A stretch of DNA of 64,000 bases from Saccharopolyspora erythraea NRRL 2338 (lineage in GTDB: Bacteria; Actinomycetota; Actinomycetes; Mycobacteriales; Pseudonocardiaceae), in contig NC_009142.1 of NCBI RefSeq assembly GCF_000062885.1, forward strand, positions 5,321,584 to 5,385,583. The letters run 5' to 3'. Shown piece after piece: positions 51,183 through 60,195 of the stretch. The translations under genes and the position numbers were made by a program. Below the pieces are notes generated by a model. It was not told the origin of the DNA. It did no database searches and saw only the letters and a list, made by a program, of their open reading frames with translations. How positions within the stretch are numbered: position 1 is the stretch's first letter; each line of letters begins with the position of its first letter.

Positions 51183-54100
51183 TCAGTCGTGGATGCCCTT
51201 GGGGCCGTTCTTCGAGCTGTTGCACGGACCGCACAGGCCCTCGAGGTTGCGGATGTCGCTGTAGGCGTCCTTGGCGGACTGCGAGGTGATCTTCCCGCTC
51301 TCGTCCGGGGCGGCGGTGTCCTTGATCCAGGTCTTCCAGTCCCGGACGTGGTCGATGGTGATGTCCTGTTCCGGGAGGAACCTCTCGCACTGGCCCTGGC
51401 ACTTGTAGTCGCCGCGGTCGTTGCGCTCCATCCGGTCGAGGACCTGGTCCTTGGTCCCGTCGTTGTAGCCGGGCCGGCTCCGCTCGTTCCACGTGCCGCG
51501 TTGGGACGGCTCCTGGGTGGGCGCGGGGCGGCTGCCGCCGTGACGGGTGATCCGACCGCCGCTCTCCTCCTGGCGCCGGATGTTCTGCTCGCGCTGCCGG
51601 TCGCTGCGCCGCGGGCCCCCTCTGGTGTCGGCGGCGTGGTTGGCGTCTCCGTCGGCGTTGCGGCGCTTCTGCCCCCGACCTCCGCCGCCACCGTCGCCGC
51701 CCGTGGCGCACGAAGACCCCTGCGACGCGAGACCGAGCGGGTCGCAGGCCACGAGCGGGTTCGGCACGTAGGCGACCGCGTTCGGCGCCGGCTCCAGGCC
51801 CAGCGGGTCCGGACTCAGATACCGCGCGGTCACCGGGTCGTAGTAGCGGTAGACGTTGTAGTGCAGCCCGGTTTCGGCATCGTGGTGCTGGCCGGGGAAG
51901 CGCAGCGGCGTCGCGGCGGCCTCCGAGCCCGTGACCAGGCCCCACAGGGTGCAGCGGGCACGCCGGACGATGCCGCCCGCGGCGTCGACCAGTTCGACCG
52001 GGCTGCCGATCTGGTCGGTCACCACGCCCGCGAAGCGAGCCCTGGTCGCGGACGACTGCTCTAGCTGGGCGACCGGGTGCCCGTCGTCGGGGTGGTACTC
52101 CCAGGTCAGCACGTGGGCACCGGTGCGCTGCTCGACCACCACCGTGCCGTCCCACACGAAGTCGACCTGTTCGGCCACCGCCGGGGCCGTCCCCGGCGCC
52201 CGGACGACCAGCCGCTGCTTGGCGATGCGGCGCCCCAGCGGGTCGTAGCGGTATGCCCACCACGCCCCGTCCGGGGTGACCACCGAGGTGAGCCGGTCGA
52301 GCGCGTTCCAGGTGAACCGCCACACGCGCTCGGTGCCCGCGGCGTCCCGCACCCGCCGCAGCACCAAGCGGCCCTGCGCGTCGTGCTCGTAGCTCACCGC
52401 ACCGAGGCCGGCCGGCGCGTTGCCCCGGTACCGGTGTCGCAGCAGCCCGCCCCCGGTGTCCGAGGCGGTCAGGTTGCCGGTGCCGTCGTAGCGGTAGCTC
52501 TCCGAACGCCCGGGCGCGAGCACCTCGGTGACGCGGCCCGCGGCGTCGAGCTCGTAGCGCGTCGTTCCCGCCCCGCTGTCGTCGACGGCGGCGAGCGCGC
52601 CGTCGGGCCGGTAGCCGAACGAGCGCCGCACCACCTCGTTGCCGGCGGCGGTGACGGTCTGCCCGGTCAGGCGGCCCTCGGCGTCGTGGGTCTGGGTGAG
52701 CACCCACACGTCGTCCACCTGCCGACGGGTCTGGCGGCCGCGTTCGTCGTGGGTGAACGCGACGTGGTGCCCGCCGAGGCGCAATGCGGCGGGAAGGCCG
52801 TCGTGGAACGTCCACGAACTGTCCACACCGGACGGTGTGCGGCGGTGCACGCCGCCGCCGCCGTCGTCGTAGCGGAACGCCACCGTGAGCCCGTTGACGG
52901 TGTGGGTGGTGACCCGCGACCGCTCATCCCGTTCGACGGTGATCGTGGCGTCGCCGTTGGCCGCCTCGACGAGCCGGCCGACCGGGTCGTAGGCGAAGGT
53001 GGCGACCTCGGTGGGCGTGCGCCGCCACACCACGTTGCCCAGCACGTCGTAGCCGTACTCGACCTGTTCACCCGCGGCGTTGACCGACCGCAGCAGCTGC
53101 CCGGCCGCGTCGTAGGCGTAGCGGGTCACGCGGTCGTCGAAGTCGCTCTCCTCGACGAGCCTGCCCTCGGCGTCGAAGGTGTAGCGCCAGATCTGGCCGT
53201 TGGGGTTGGTGACAGCCACCAGCCGGGCCTCGGTGTCGTAGTCGTAGGTCGTGCGCGCACCGGTCGCGTCCACGGTCGCGGTCAGCAGGTCCAGCCGCCC
53301 GTACTCGTGCCCGGTTACCTGGCCGAGCGCACCGACGTGGCGAAGCTGGTTGCCCTCGCGGTCGTACTGCCACTGCTCGCGGGCACCCGACGGCAGCACG
53401 CGCGACAGCAGCCGTCCCTCGACGTTCCAGGTCAGCTGCGTGGTGCCGCCGTCGCGGTCCACGACCACCCGCGGACGCCCGAACAGGTCGGTCTCGGTGC
53501 GGTCGTCCGAGCTGCCGGCCGTGACCTCGTCGGCGAGCGCGTCGGCCGGAGCGGTGTCCGCACCGGAGTCGGCAACGCCTTCGGCGACACCGAGCTGCGT
53601 GGTCAGCGGGTCCGGGATCGCCTCGCCGGAGTAGCTCCGGCGCCAGGTCCGCCCGTCGGGGCCATCCACCGCGATGTCGAGCGCGTCCTGGGTCCAGCGC
53701 TCGATCCGCACCCGGCTGCCGTCGGGCCGCACGACGGCGGCCAGCTCACCGTCGGCGTTCCACTCGTAGCCGGTGGTGCGGCCGAGCGGGTCGGTCCGGG
53801 AGAGCAGCCGGTCGTAGCGGTCCCAGGTGCGGGACGTGGTGCCGCCCAGCGGACCGACCTCGCGCAGCACCTGGTTCTCTGCGTTGAGGTGGATCTCGGT
53901 GCTGTTGCCCAGGGAGTCGGTGAACGTCGTGACCAGGCGCTCGCGGTCGTAGCTGAACGAACCGTCGAAGAACCCGCGGTCTCCCACGGTCCGCACGCAA
54001 CGGCCGGAGGAGTCGTAGACGTAGCGGTACCAGCCGCCGTTGCGGTCCTCCCAGCCGGTCATGCGGCCCGCGTCGTCGTAGTGGAACCGCTGCGGAGCGC

Positions 54101-55817
54101 CGCTGGAGTCGGTCACGCCCACCAGTCGACCGCGGCCGTCGTAGTCGTAGCGCATCACCGCGACCGCGAGGTCGGAGCCCGGATCGAGGACACGCACGGC
54201 GGTGATCCGGCCGTCCGACGTCGTGAGGTCGACGAGATAGCCGGCGGAGTGCGACAGCCGCCGCGGAGCACCGCGCTCGTCGTGCTCGAAGTCGATGGTG
54301 TTGCCGTCGTCGTCGGCAACCCGCACCAGCGGCAGCGGACCTCGACCCCGCGGGGCGAACTCCAGCGTCCGTCCCCGCCCTGCCTCGGTCAGGACGTAGG
54401 TGTCGGCGGTCCGGCGGCGAAGCGGCCAGCGCGCGCCTTCCAGCGGCAGCACCTCGGCGCCGACGGCGGGCAGCGGGTACACCAGCCGCACCCCGTCCGG
54501 GGCGAAGTAGCAGACGTGCTCGCGGCCGACCTCCAGCCGCTGGTCCGCGGTGGACGTCCAGGACGGGCCGAACCAGCGTCCCGCGCGGTAGCCCGACAGG
54601 TGCGTGCGCTCAAGCACGAGTTCGAGCGGGTGCGGCAGGGCCATGTCGCGCTGCACCAGGACGACTTCTCCGGTGGAGACGTCCACGGGGTCGCCCTTGC
54701 ACGGGCGGGTCTCAGCGGACACGGCACCGATGCGCGGCGGGTTCGGCATGCCGGACGGCGGCCCGTCGGCTCCCGCGGACCTGGTGTTCGCGGGACCCGG
54801 GCCGTCTCCGCCCCCGGTCGTGCCGGCCCCGGGGCCGTTGCCGCCCCGCGACGAATCCTGCGGTGGGTTCGTGTTCGGTCCCGCGGAGTTCGACGTGGTG
54901 GAGTCCGGTCCGGCGGAGTTGGACGAGGTCGAGCTCGGCCCTGGGCCGCCGGAGTTATGCCCCGGGCCGGGCGGGTTCGGCCCCGGCCCGGCGGAGTCGG
55001 GCCCGTTGGGAGCGGGGCCACGGGCCCCCTCACCGGGCTTCGGCGGCGGGGCGGTGCTGTCGTTGTTCTTGATCTTCTTGAGTGCGTCGGCCGCCTCGTC
55101 GAAGGAACCGCCGAGCTTTTTGAGCATGGGCATCAGCGACTGCATCGCCTTGACCAGCTTGGTGGTGATGTCGGCGATCTTGGCGGTGACCTTGGCGACC
55201 TCGGCCACCACCTGCGGCACCACCCAGGTCAGACCGATGCCCAGGGTGGCCACCACCTGCAACGCCCAGCTCACCAGATGACCGACCAGCTCGGCGATGA
55301 TGTCGCGCACCAGCGTGCGCACCGCCCCCACCACCTCCCCGGCGGTGGCGATCCCGCTGGAAGCCCCCTCGGCCGCACTCCGCGCAGCCGTGATCAACTT
55401 GCCGGTATCCGCACTGCGGGCGCGGTAGGCCTCAGCAGCCGCACCCGTCCAGGCGGCGGTGTCCTTGTCGACCAGACCGGCCATGTCCCCGGCGATCGCG
55501 CCCAGCTCGGCGCCGATGTTCTTCCAGGTCTGCGAATGCGCCTTGATCTCGTCCGGATCCCCGGTCAGCGAGTCCAGCGCGTCCGAGACCGGGCCGACGT
55601 GCTCCATCAGCCACCCCACCCCGGCGGCCAGGATCGCCCCGAACGGATCCAACGCCATGCCCAACGCGTCCAGACCGGTACCCACCGCACCGAGCACCCC
55701 GGCCGCCCAGTCACCGGACTCGATCGCCTTGCGGGTCTCGTCCACCGACTCCAGGATCGGCACCCCGCTGAACCCCTGCGTCGAGTCCTCGCGTTCGGCG
55801 ACCAGCGGATTCGTCAC
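51183..55817 (-). CDS. Rhs/YD-repeat polymorphic toxin with WXG-type N-terminus and HNH nuclease tip
   Basis: 1544 residues, paralogue of the toxin at 16510-21522. A near-identical export module (about 1-240, WTGAAAEAYR near 120) is followed by a Pro/Gly/Ser-rich linker, DUF6531 (GDPVDVSTGEVVLVQRDMAL, YRAGRWFGPSW), YD repeats and the Rhs end (YLSPDPLGL, DPLGLASQG near 1360). The unique 180-residue tip ends in an HNH fold: YKCQGQCERFLPEQDITIDH then VRDWKTW, and NLEGLCGPCNSSKNGPKG. The two Cys pairs bind zinc and DH...N...N form the active site. It should cut DNA in target cells. The GTG has GGGATGG 7 bp upstream. No immunity gene is evident in the 279 bp after its stop. Confidence 0.94.
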   Translation of the reverse strand: MTNPLVAEREDSTQGFSGVPILESVDETRKAIESGDWAAGVLGAVGTGLDALGMALDPFGAILAAGVGWLMEHVGPVSDALDSLTGDPDEIKAHSQTWKNIGAELGAIAGDMAGLVDKDTAAWTGAAAEAYRARSADTGKLITAARSAAEGASSGIATAGEVVGAVRTLVRDIIAELVGHLVSWALQVVATLGIGLTWVVPQVVAEVAKVTAKIADITTKLVKAMQSLMPMLKKLGGSFDEAADALKKIKNNDSTAPPPKPGEGARGPAPNGPDSAGPGPNPPGPGHNSGGPGPSSTSSNSAGPDSTTSNSAGPNTNPPQDSSRGGNGPGAGTTGGGDGPGPANTRSAGADGPPSGMPNPPRIGAVSAETRPCKGDPVDVSTGEVVLVQRDMALPHPLELVLERTHLSGYRAGRWFGPSWTSTADQRLEVGREHVCYFAPDGVRLVYPLPAVGAEVLPLEGARWPLRRRTADTYVLTEAGRGRTLEFAPRGRGPLPLVRVADDDGNTIDFEHDERGAPRRLSHSAGYLVDLTTSDGRITAVRVLDPGSDLAVAVMRYDYDGRGRLVGVTDSSGAPQRFHYDDAGRMTGWEDRNGGWYRYVYDSSGRCVRTVGDRGFFDGSFSYDRERLVTTFTDSLGNSTEIHLNAENQVLREVGPLGGTTSRTWDRYDRLLSRTDPLGRTTGYEWNADGELAAVVRPDGSRVRIERWTQDALDIAVDGPDGRTWRRSYSGEAIPDPLTTQLGVAEGVADSGADTAPADALADEVTAGSSDDRTETDLFGRPRVVVDRDGGTTQLTWNVEGRLLSRVLPSGAREQWQYDREGNQLRHVGALGQVTGHEYGRLDLLTATVDATGARTTYDYDTEARLVAVTNPNGQIWRYTFDAEGRLVEESDFDDRVTRYAYDAAGQLLRSVNAAGEQVEYGYDVLGNVVWRRTPTEVATFAYDPVGRLVEAANGDATITVERDERSRVTTHTVNGLTVAFRYDDGGGGVHRRTPSGVDSSWTFHDGLPAALRLGGHHVAFTHDERGRQTRRQVDDVWVLTQTHDAEGRLTGQTVTAAGNEVVRRSFGYRPDGALAAVDDSGAGTTRYELDAAGRVTEVLAPGRSESYRYDGTGNLTASDTGGGLLRHRYRGNAPAGLGAVSYEHDAQGRLVLRRVRDAAGTERVWRFTWNALDRLTSVVTPDGAWWAYRYDPLGRRIAKQRLVVRAPGTAPAVAEQVDFVWDGTVVVEQRTGAHVLTWEYHPDDGHPVAQLEQSSATRARFAGVVTDQIGSPVELVDAAGGIVRRARCTLWGLVTGSEAAATPLRFPGQHHDAETGLHYNVYRYYDPVTARYLSPDPLGLEPAPNAVAYVPNPLVACDPLGLASQGSSCATGGDGGGGGRGQKRRNADGDANHAADTRGGPRRSDRQREQNIRRQEESGGRITRHGGSRPAPTQEPSQRGTWNERSRPGYNDGTKDQVLDRMERNDRGDYKCQGQCERFLPEQDITIDHVRDWKTWIKDTAAPDESGKITSQSAKDAYSDIRNLEGLCGPCNSSKNGPKGIHD

Positions 55818-56032
55818 AGCGCAACCATCCCGGGTGAGTGCGGGAACAACGCAAACGGATCAATGCTCGCCCAGCTCGCCAACGCCGCACCAACGCCCCA
55901 CCGATGCCAAAATCGTTGGCATATACCAGGATTGCATCCGATCACGGGCTTTTTCTCCGCCATCGTCCGGAATGTCGCGACTGCCCGGAACCGCCCGCCG
56001 CGCAATCACCCTAATAGGTACCCGAACATCCG

Positions 56033-56428
56033 CGCCGGTTCCGGCACCCAGGTCGGTGTCGGGTCGATGACCGCCGGACCTTGCAGGGCATCCTCTTCGT
56101 GCTCTACACCGGGATTCAGTGGGCGTTTCTTCCCCATGGCAGCAGGCCGGGGTATGGGGGCAGTTGCAGGAGGTGCTGCTGGCCCGCCTGCGTGCGGCTG
56201 ATCAGCTGGACTTCTCCCGCGCGGTGGTCGATTCCTCGCGGATCCAGGCCAAGCGGGGACGTGGTAGCCCCAAAAGTCGGTCCGAGTCCGGTTGATCGCC
56301 GGCCGGGCTCGAAACACCACGTCCTCACCGACGCCTGCGGCACTCCGTTGGGGGTGCTGTTGACAGGCAGCAACCGCAACGACGTCACCCAGCTCGTGCC
56401 ACTGGTCGACTTGGCCTGAAACGACCCC
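56033..56428 (+). mobile_element. Decayed, internally deleted copy of the IS5-type element
   Basis: Matches the intact element next door from its transposase codon 30 or so (GILFVLYTGIQWAFLP). It lacks the left end, lacks a stretch after FLP, is frame-broken in the middle, resumes as PGSKHHVLTDACGTPLGVLL and GSNRNDVTQLVPLVDL, then jumps to the right terminal repeat (tgaaacgacccc). It cannot encode a transposase. Confidence 0.8.
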
Positions 56429-56431
56429 TTA

Positions 56432-57342
56432 GGGGTCCTTGCATAATGATCTTGGTCTGGCATGGTGGTGGCTGGAGTTGATCACGTTTCGATCGTTGGG
56501 AGCGTGGGATGGCTCGCCCGAGGCCGTGGGAGGTCAGCGACGAGTTGTGGGCGTTGATCGAGCCGTTGCTGCCCCGGCACGAGCGTCGGTTTCGGTATCC
56601 GGGTCGGCGTCGGATCGACGATCGCAAGACTCTGCAGGGCATCTTGTTCGTGCTCTACACCGGCATCCAGTGGGAGTTTCTGCCGCAGGAGTTGGGATTC
56701 GGCTCGGGGTCGACGTGCTGGCGGCGGTTGGCCGAGTGGCAGCAGGCCGGAGTATGGGAGCAGTTGCAGCGGGTGCTGCTGGATCGCCTGCGAGCGGCCG
56801 ATCAGTTGGACTTCTCCCGAGCGGTCGTGGATTCCTCCCAGATCCAGGCCAAACGGGGACGTGGTTGCCCAAAAGTCGGTCCGAGTCCGGTTGACCGTGG
56901 TCGGCCGGGCTCGAAGCACCACGTCATCACCGATGCCTGTGGAACCCCGTTGCGGGTGGTGCTGACCGGCAGCAACCGCAACGATGTGACCCAGCTGGTG
57001 CCGCTGGTGGAGGCGATCCCACCGGTGCGCGGACGGCCGGGTCGGCCCCGCCGCAAACCCCGCCGCCTCTACGCAGACCGGGCCTACGACCACGACGTCT
57101 ACCGAGACAAGCTGCGGGCCCGGGGCATCACACCCCGGATCGCTCGCCGAGGTGACGACCACGGTTCCGGCCTCGGCAAGCTGCGGTGGGTGGTCGAAGC
57201 CGCGATCGCCTGGCTGCACGGACCACGCCGCCTACGGATCCGCTGGGAAACCCGCGACGACATCCACGACGGCTTCCTCCAACTCACCCACTGCATGATC
57301 CTCGCCGCCAAGCTCCCCACACACGCAATCTGAAAGGACCCC
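56432..57342 (+). mobile_element. Complete IS5-family insertion sequence, 911 bp
   Basis: Terminal inverted repeats start GGGGTCCTT at 56432 and end AAGGACCCC at 57342. TTA at 56429-56431 and again at 57343-57345 is the 3-bp target duplication. A single transposase gene fills it. The insertion sits exactly at the right end of the decayed copy, whose own end makes gacccc-TTA-ggggtc at the junction. Confidence 0.88.
56509..57333 (+). CDS. IS5-family transposase
   Basis: 274 residues. Starts ARPRPWEVSDELWALIEPLL, an HTH-like region, then GILFVLYTGIQWEFLPQELG and WQQAGVWEQLQRVLL. The DDE catalytic residues are readable: Asp in AVVDSSQIQAKRG, Asp in LYADRAYDHDVYR and Glu in RWVVEAAIAWLHGPRRLRI (in parts). 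One uninterrupted frame suggests that it is active or recently inserted. It belongs to the single-ORF IS5 type. Confidence 0.92.
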   Translation: MARPRPWEVSDELWALIEPLLPRHERRFRYPGRRRIDDRKTLQGILFVLYTGIQWEFLPQELGFGSGSTCWRRLAEWQQAGVWEQLQRVLLDRLRAADQLDFSRAVVDSSQIQAKRGRGCPKVGPSPVDRGRPGSKHHVITDACGTPLRVVLTGSNRNDVTQLVPLVEAIPPVRGRPGRPRRKPRRLYADRAYDHDVYRDKLRARGITPRIARRGDDHGSGLGKLRWVVEAAIAWLHGPRRLRIRWETRDDIHDGFLQLTHCMILAAKLPTHAI

Positions 57343-57345
57343 TTA

Positions 57346-57898
57346 ATGGTCGGCCAGGTGCGCACGAGATCAGGAGTCGGCCGCATAGGCGAGTGCCGGG
57401 CTGTACAGCGCCGCTCGACGAGACTGGAGCCCAGGTTGGCGCCACGCCCCCTGGACGCCAACCTGACACTCCCCTTCCCAGCGCACGTTCCCTCCGTGCG
57501 CTGGGGTCACCAGGCGGGCAGCAACTGCCCCCGGTGCCCCTTCACCCCCAGGCCAGGGCGGTCCGGTGTTGGTGGCCGACAGCCTCGGCGCACCCCCATG
57601 GCGTCGAGACTTCCTCGGCGGCACACGATTCCGGCACCCCACGCGAGAACCGGGCACCGCGGGCCCGCGGTGCGTGGAACTCATCCACGCGCACTCCGCC
57701 GACGAACCGCATCGCCCGTCCTCGCTGATCGCACCGGTGCTACATCGCGCGCCTGGCCATCCACGCGCTGCCCGCACATCCCTGGCGCGATCACACTACA
57801 TCAACACCTGTAAAACTCCGAGCCCGGATCTCAACACGAGTGAATATCCGGGGGAGTCAACGGTGACCCGGCCGGCCGCCGCGCTTAGGCTCAGATGC
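57346..57898. other. Non-coding stretch with three consecutive perfect hairpins (57433-57530)
   Basis: No convincing gene in 553 bp. Hairpin 1: AGGTTGGCG/CGCCAACCT, 57433-57464. Hairpin 2: CCCAGCGCAC/GTGCGCTGGG, 57477-57505. Hairpin 3: GGGCAG-CAA-CTGCCC, 57516-57530. All are perfect and separated by about 11 bases, a density expected of a structured RNA or a recombination/termination site. The last 100 bases before 57899 are AT-richer and probably hold the promoter of the XRE operon. Confidence 0.5.
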
Positions 57899-58360
57899 AT
57901 GAACGACCCTGGGGTGACAGACGAGAGCTTGGCGGATGCGTTCCGCACCCGCTTACGGACGCTGTTCGAGCAGACCAACCCGCAGACCGGGCGGCCGTAC
58001 ACGGCAGCCCAGGCAGCGGACTGGATCCGGGCGAACACCAACCACTCGATCTCCCACACCCAGGTGTGGAAGTTGCTCACCGGCCGGGCCGTGCCGAGAC
58101 TGACCGAGGTGGAACTCCTGGCCCGGTTCTTCGATGTCTCCCCCAGCGCGCTGCTGCCCGGACCCCAGGGCGAAGACCTGGACCGGCTTGCTCTGGTGGG
58201 CTCGCTCGGTGTCCGGGAGCTGGCTCTGCGGCAGCTCACCGCCGACGTCGCCCCCGAGTCCCGCGAACAGCTCGCGGGCGCGATCAAGGCGGTCCTGGAG
58301 GCGTTCCGCGCCCGCCCGGATCCCGCCCCTGACGAGGGCGAACGACGGCGGGATGGATGA
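57899..58360 (+). CDS. XRE-like helix-turn-helix regulator
   Basis: 153 residues. The HTH reads TAAQAADWIRANTNHSISHT then QVWKLLTGRAVPRLTEVELLARFF, an XRE/Cro-type fold in which SHTQVWKLLTGR is the recognition helix. DVSPSALLPGPQ follows, and a helical C-terminal half (ELALRQLTADVAPESREQL). The start ATG 57899 is inferred from where the fold begins. Its stop overlaps the ImmA-like start (ATGA), the standard pairing of XRE repressors with ImmA/IrrE metalloproteases. Confidence 0.85.
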   Translation: MNDPGVTDESLADAFRTRLRTLFEQTNPQTGRPYTAAQAADWIRANTNHSISHTQVWKLLTGRAVPRLTEVELLARFFDVSPSALLPGPQGEDLDRLALVGSLGVRELALRQLTADVAPESREQLAGAIKAVLEAFRARPDPAPDEGERRRDG

Positions 58361-58932
58361 AGGTCACGAGGTGGGGAGCGGGAGAGACCGTGGGCAACCA
58401 CGCCGGTTGGCTGTGGACGCGGCCAGTGCTGCGGTGGCGCAGTGGACGGCGACTGCGCGAGCTGGGCGTACCCCGGCGGTTCCGCATGGAGCACCTGCGG
58501 GGCGCGCTGGAGGGGCGCCTGGGCAAGCCGATCTTCTTCGGCGTGGTCGACCTGCCCGCGGCCGCGCCCAGCGGGCTGGTGCTCACCACCGGTGAGGCGA
58601 TCCTGGTCGTCGCCGACGCCCAGCTGCGGACATCGCACCGGTGGCACGTCTGGCTCCACGAGCTCATGCACCTGGTGTGGGGCCATGTCGGCACGCCGGA
58701 GCCGGACTCCCTCGGTGCGCTGCGGACCATGTTCCCGACGTTGCCCGACGACGTGCTGGAACAGGTGCTGAGCCGGACGACCTGCGAGCACGGGCACGAG
58801 ATCGAAGCGGAGATGCTGGCTGCGCTGTGCCACGTCCGGATGGCGTCCTGGCGGGCCGCCGAGGAGGAACGCCAGGACATGCCCGCCGAGGTCGCCGCCG
58901 CGTTGCAGCGCTTCCAGGATCTGCTCGGGTAG
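58357..58932 (+). CDS. ImmA/IrrE-like metallopeptidase domain protein
   Basis: 191 residues. The zinc motif HELMHLVWGH (HExxH, near 107) is followed by a downstream acidic helix HEIEAEMLAALCHVRMASW that supplies the third ligand. The region before reads GKPIFFGVVDLPAAAPSGLV, the beta sheet of the family. ImmA/IrrE proteins cleave or inactivate a cognate XRE repressor in response to stress, and the XRE gene directly upstream is the natural target. ATG 58357 overlaps that stop; GTG 58390 is a possible later start. Confidence 0.85.
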   Translation: MKVTRWGAGETVGNHAGWLWTRPVLRWRSGRRLRELGVPRRFRMEHLRGALEGRLGKPIFFGVVDLPAAAPSGLVLTTGEAILVVADAQLRTSHRWHVWLHELMHLVWGHVGTPEPDSLGALRTMFPTLPDDVLEQVLSRTTCEHGHEIEAEMLAALCHVRMASWRAAEEERQDMPAEVAAALQRFQDLLG

Positions 58933-58941
58933 GGGCGGACC

Positions 58942-60192
58942 GTGCTGTACACACTCGGCTACGCACTCGCCGGCGCGCTCATGCTGGCCGTGGTCGCCTC
59001 CAAGACGCGCGCGCTGATCCTCGACCCGAAGAACGTGCGGGTCCTGGGACTTGCCGTGGCGCACTTCGCGCTGACCATAGCGTTCGTCGCCGCCATCCCC
59101 ACCAACTACGAGGCGATCGATCGGCTCACCGGCGTTCCCAACCTGGCGACCCTCGTGGTCTACAGCGGCGTCACGATCAGTCTCGGCGCCGCCGTGGTGT
59201 GCCACCACGCGTTGGAGATGCCCCAGCGGCGCGCGCGTGCCGCGGGGCGCCGCCAGCTCGTGGTGACCGCGGCAGCCGTCGCCGCGATGGCGGTGCTGTT
59301 CACGCTCGCGGACGTGCACGACGCCTCGCACCCGCTCGACTTCGATGCCCACTACGCCCTGGACCCACTCGCCGTCGCATTCCAGATCGCCTGGTGGTCG
59401 GCCTACTCCACCAACCTCGTGCACCTGGCGCGGGTTTGCCGGCGCACCGCGCTAGCCAGCCGGCTGCCGTGGCTGCGGGCCGGGCTGGGGCTGGTTCCCA
59501 TCGGGTGCGTCATCGCCCTGGGCTACACCGCCGGCAAGGCGGCCCAGGTCGCCGCGGCGTGGGCCGGCGCCGATCTCACGTGGGTGTCGACCGCCCTCGC
59601 GCCGGGACTGGCCACGCTCGGCGCCGTGACGATGGCGCTGGGCTGGTCCGTTCCGCTGGTACCCCGATGGGCGCTGCGGGTCCGCACCTGGCGGGACCTG
59701 CGTCCCCTGTACGCGGCGCTGCGGGTCGTCAACCCCGCCCTGGCCGACAACACCCCGGCCGTGACCGTCCTGTACCGGCGACTGATCGCCACCAACGACC
59801 TGTTGCGGGCCTTGCGGCCGCACCTGGACCCGGAGGTCGACCGGTTCGCCCACGCCGAAGCGGACCGGCTCGGCCTCGACGGGCGCGTCCGGCACGCGGC
59901 GATCGAGGCGGCGCGGATCGCGGCCGGGCTGCGCGCCCACGCCGCCGGGCAGACCTTCGACGGCACGACGATGATCCGCGAATACCAGCGCGCCGACGCC
60001 GACCCCGGGCAGGCGGACATGGCCGCGCACGGCGCGCTGCTGTGGCGCAACCCGCCCGGAGATCCCGACTACCGGCTCGCGATGGAGGTCCGCGCCCTCT
60101 GCGAGATCGGCCGCGCTTGGCGGCTGCCGCACCCGCTGGTAGCCGCCGTGCCGGCCCACCGTGCCACCAACCCCCTCACCGAACCCGGGTGA
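58942..60192 (+). CDS. MAB_1171c-like polytopic membrane protein
   Basis: 416 residues. Seven hydrophobic segments in the first 245 residues (for example TLGYALAGALMLAVVASKTR, AVAHFALTIAFVAAIPTNY, PGLATLGAVTMALGWSVPLV). A cytoplasmic helical domain of about 165 residues follows (WRDLRPLYAALRVVNPAL, LYRRLIATNDLLRALRPHLD). This is the layout of the actinobacterial family annotated as MAB_1171c-like putative transporter, usually beside an XRE gene. No transport activity is proven; a receptor-like role fits the seven-segment plus soluble-tail form. GTG 58942 is 9 bp after the ImmA stop. Confidence 0.78.
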   Translation: MLYTLGYALAGALMLAVVASKTRALILDPKNVRVLGLAVAHFALTIAFVAAIPTNYEAIDRLTGVPNLATLVVYSGVTISLGAAVVCHHALEMPQRRARAAGRRQLVVTAAAVAAMAVLFTLADVHDASHPLDFDAHYALDPLAVAFQIAWWSAYSTNLVHLARVCRRTALASRLPWLRAGLGLVPIGCVIALGYTAGKAAQVAAAWAGADLTWVSTALAPGLATLGAVTMALGWSVPLVPRWALRVRTWRDLRPLYAALRVVNPALADNTPAVTVLYRRLIATNDLLRALRPHLDPEVDRFAHAEADRLGLDGRVRHAAIEAARIAAGLRAHAAGQTFDGTTMIREYQRADADPGQADMAAHGALLWRNPPGDPDYRLAMEVRALCEIGRAWRLPHPLVAAVPAHRATNPLTEPG

Positions 60193-60195
60193 CCC

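Noticed and set aside
52077-56201. A 1374-codon open frame antisense to the second Rhs gene
   Set aside because: Same artefact; the minus-strand frame has clear Rhs, WXG and HNH motifs.
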